6,135 bases of DNA from Chloroflexota bacterium. GTDB taxonomy: Bacteria; Chloroflexota; Anaerolineae; UBA4142. Numbering within the stretch: the stretch's first letter is position 1; each line of letters starts with the position of its first letter. Of the stretch, positions 5,627-6,135 are shown piece by piece. A program made the translations under genes and the position numbers. The stretch lies in NCBI GenBank assembly GCA_016200825.1, contig JACQEA010000225.1, forward strand, positions 1-6,135. The letters run 5' to 3'. Under the pieces are notes generated by a model that did no database searches, was not told the DNA's origin, and worked only from the letters and a program-made list of their open reading frames with translations.

Positions 5627-6135
5627 ATGGAGCGCGTTGCAATTTATTTGCAAGATAAACACGAAATTCGCGAAGGAATGCAATACGCCCAATACGCCGA
5701 GGCGCGCGGGTTTGAAGCGGTGTGGCAAGCCGAATCGCGGCTCGTGCGCGATGCGATTGTGCCGATGGCGGCGTTCGCGGCGGTCACCGCGAAACTCAAA
5801 GTCGGCAGCGGCGTGATCAACAATTGGACGCGCAACATCGGACTCCTCGCCGCGACATTTCTCACGCTCGACGATCTCGCGCCGAATCGCGTGATCTGCG
5901 GAATTGGCGCGTGGTGGGATCCGCTCGCGAAAAATGTTGGGATTGATCGGCGCAAACCATTGCTCGCAATGCGCGAAACGATTAGCGTAATGAAAAAATT
6001 GCTCGCGATGGAACGCGTGACTTTTCACGGCGAATTTCATCATGTAGACGGAATCGAACTCGACGTTGTGCATGGTCGCCGCGAACCGCGCAACGTGCCG
6101 ATCTTTATCGGCGCGACGGGCGACGCGATGATGGA
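5627..6135 (+). CDS. LLM-class flavin/F420-dependent oxidoreductase (luciferase-like fold), 3' partial
   Basis: The first 169 codons of a bacterial luciferase-like monooxygenase family protein, cut by the right edge; usual members are about 310-350 residues. It starts MERVAIYLQD after a strong GGAGG. Family signs in order are AEARGFEAVWQAES (about 24-37), the VGSGVINNWTRN strand-turn (59-70), the core LLAATFLTLDDLAPNRVICGIGAWW (73-97), the helix ETISVMKKLL (117-126) followed by VTFHGEFHHVDGIEL, and VPIFIGATGDAMM (157-169). The fold is a TIM barrel that binds reduced FMN or coenzyme F420. The pattern with PIFIGATG resembles the F420-dependent, methylene-H4MPT-reductase-like branch, but the cofactor cannot be settled from half a protein. 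The substrate is unknown. The palindrome upstream separates it from asnS, so it may have its own promoter; I could not identify convincing -35/-10 boxes. Confidence 0.9.
   Translation, partial: MERVAIYLQDKHEIREGMQYAQYAEARGFEAVWQAESRLVRDAIVPMAAFAAVTAKLKVGSGVINNWTRNIGLLAATFLTLDDLAPNRVICGIGAWWDPLAKNVGIDRRKPLLAMRETISVMKKLLAMERVTFHGEFHHVDGIELDVVHGRREPRNVPIFIGATGDAMM

Noticed and set aside
5297..6073. 258-codon open frame on the - strand
   Set aside because: It crosses the asnS end, the palindrome and the oxidoreductase start. The part over the palindrome gives the typical spurious peptide (SPQRHRERRE, CPLRLCGE) seen from this repeat type.

Overview
The window looks like a piece of a chromosome from an environmental bacterium, most likely Chloroflexota (Anaerolineae-like). 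That is an inference from style, not from a marker gene. The clues are codon usage saturated with GCG/CGC next to A/T homopolymers, a Tat-type lipoprotein with a Pro/Thr/Ala linker after the lipid-anchored cysteine, a bacterial-type AsnRS, and an F420/FMN-type luciferase-like oxidoreductase. All four genes are on the + strand. No rRNA, tRNA, CRISPR array, transposase or phage gene is visible.

Layout: (1) 3-2183, a membrane-anchored transglutaminase-core protein (TgpA-like, with a C-terminal DUF4129-like domain) that runs off the left edge. (2) 2187-4185, three bases further on, a Tat/Sec-exported lipoprotein that looks like a (beta/alpha)-barrel glycoside-hydrolase-like protein with a C-terminal beta-sandwich. 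Its reading frame is broken twice, each time by a -1 shift (near 3084-3095 and at the A7 run 3522-3528), so it appears as three pieces. (3) 4231-5529, a complete asparaginyl-tRNA synthetase (asnS). (4) 5534-5606, an imperfect intergenic palindrome of a widespread 'CACAGAG' type. (5) 5627 to the right edge, the first 169 codons of an LLM-class flavin/F420-dependent oxidoreductase.

Genes 1 and 2 are nearly contiguous and both act at or outside the membrane, so they may be co-transcribed. asnS has its own ribosome binding site 45 bases downstream of gene 2 and is a housekeeping gene. The palindrome separates asnS from the oxidoreductase gene and may end or attenuate transcription.

The most interesting spot is the second frame break. 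The stop of the middle segment sits directly after an A AAA AAG heptamer in the register used for dnaX-type -1 frameshifting, with a small hairpin six bases downstream. A plain homopolymer indel (sequencing error or gene decay) explains it at least as well, and the first break lacks such a motif. I see no convincing novel multi-gene system here.
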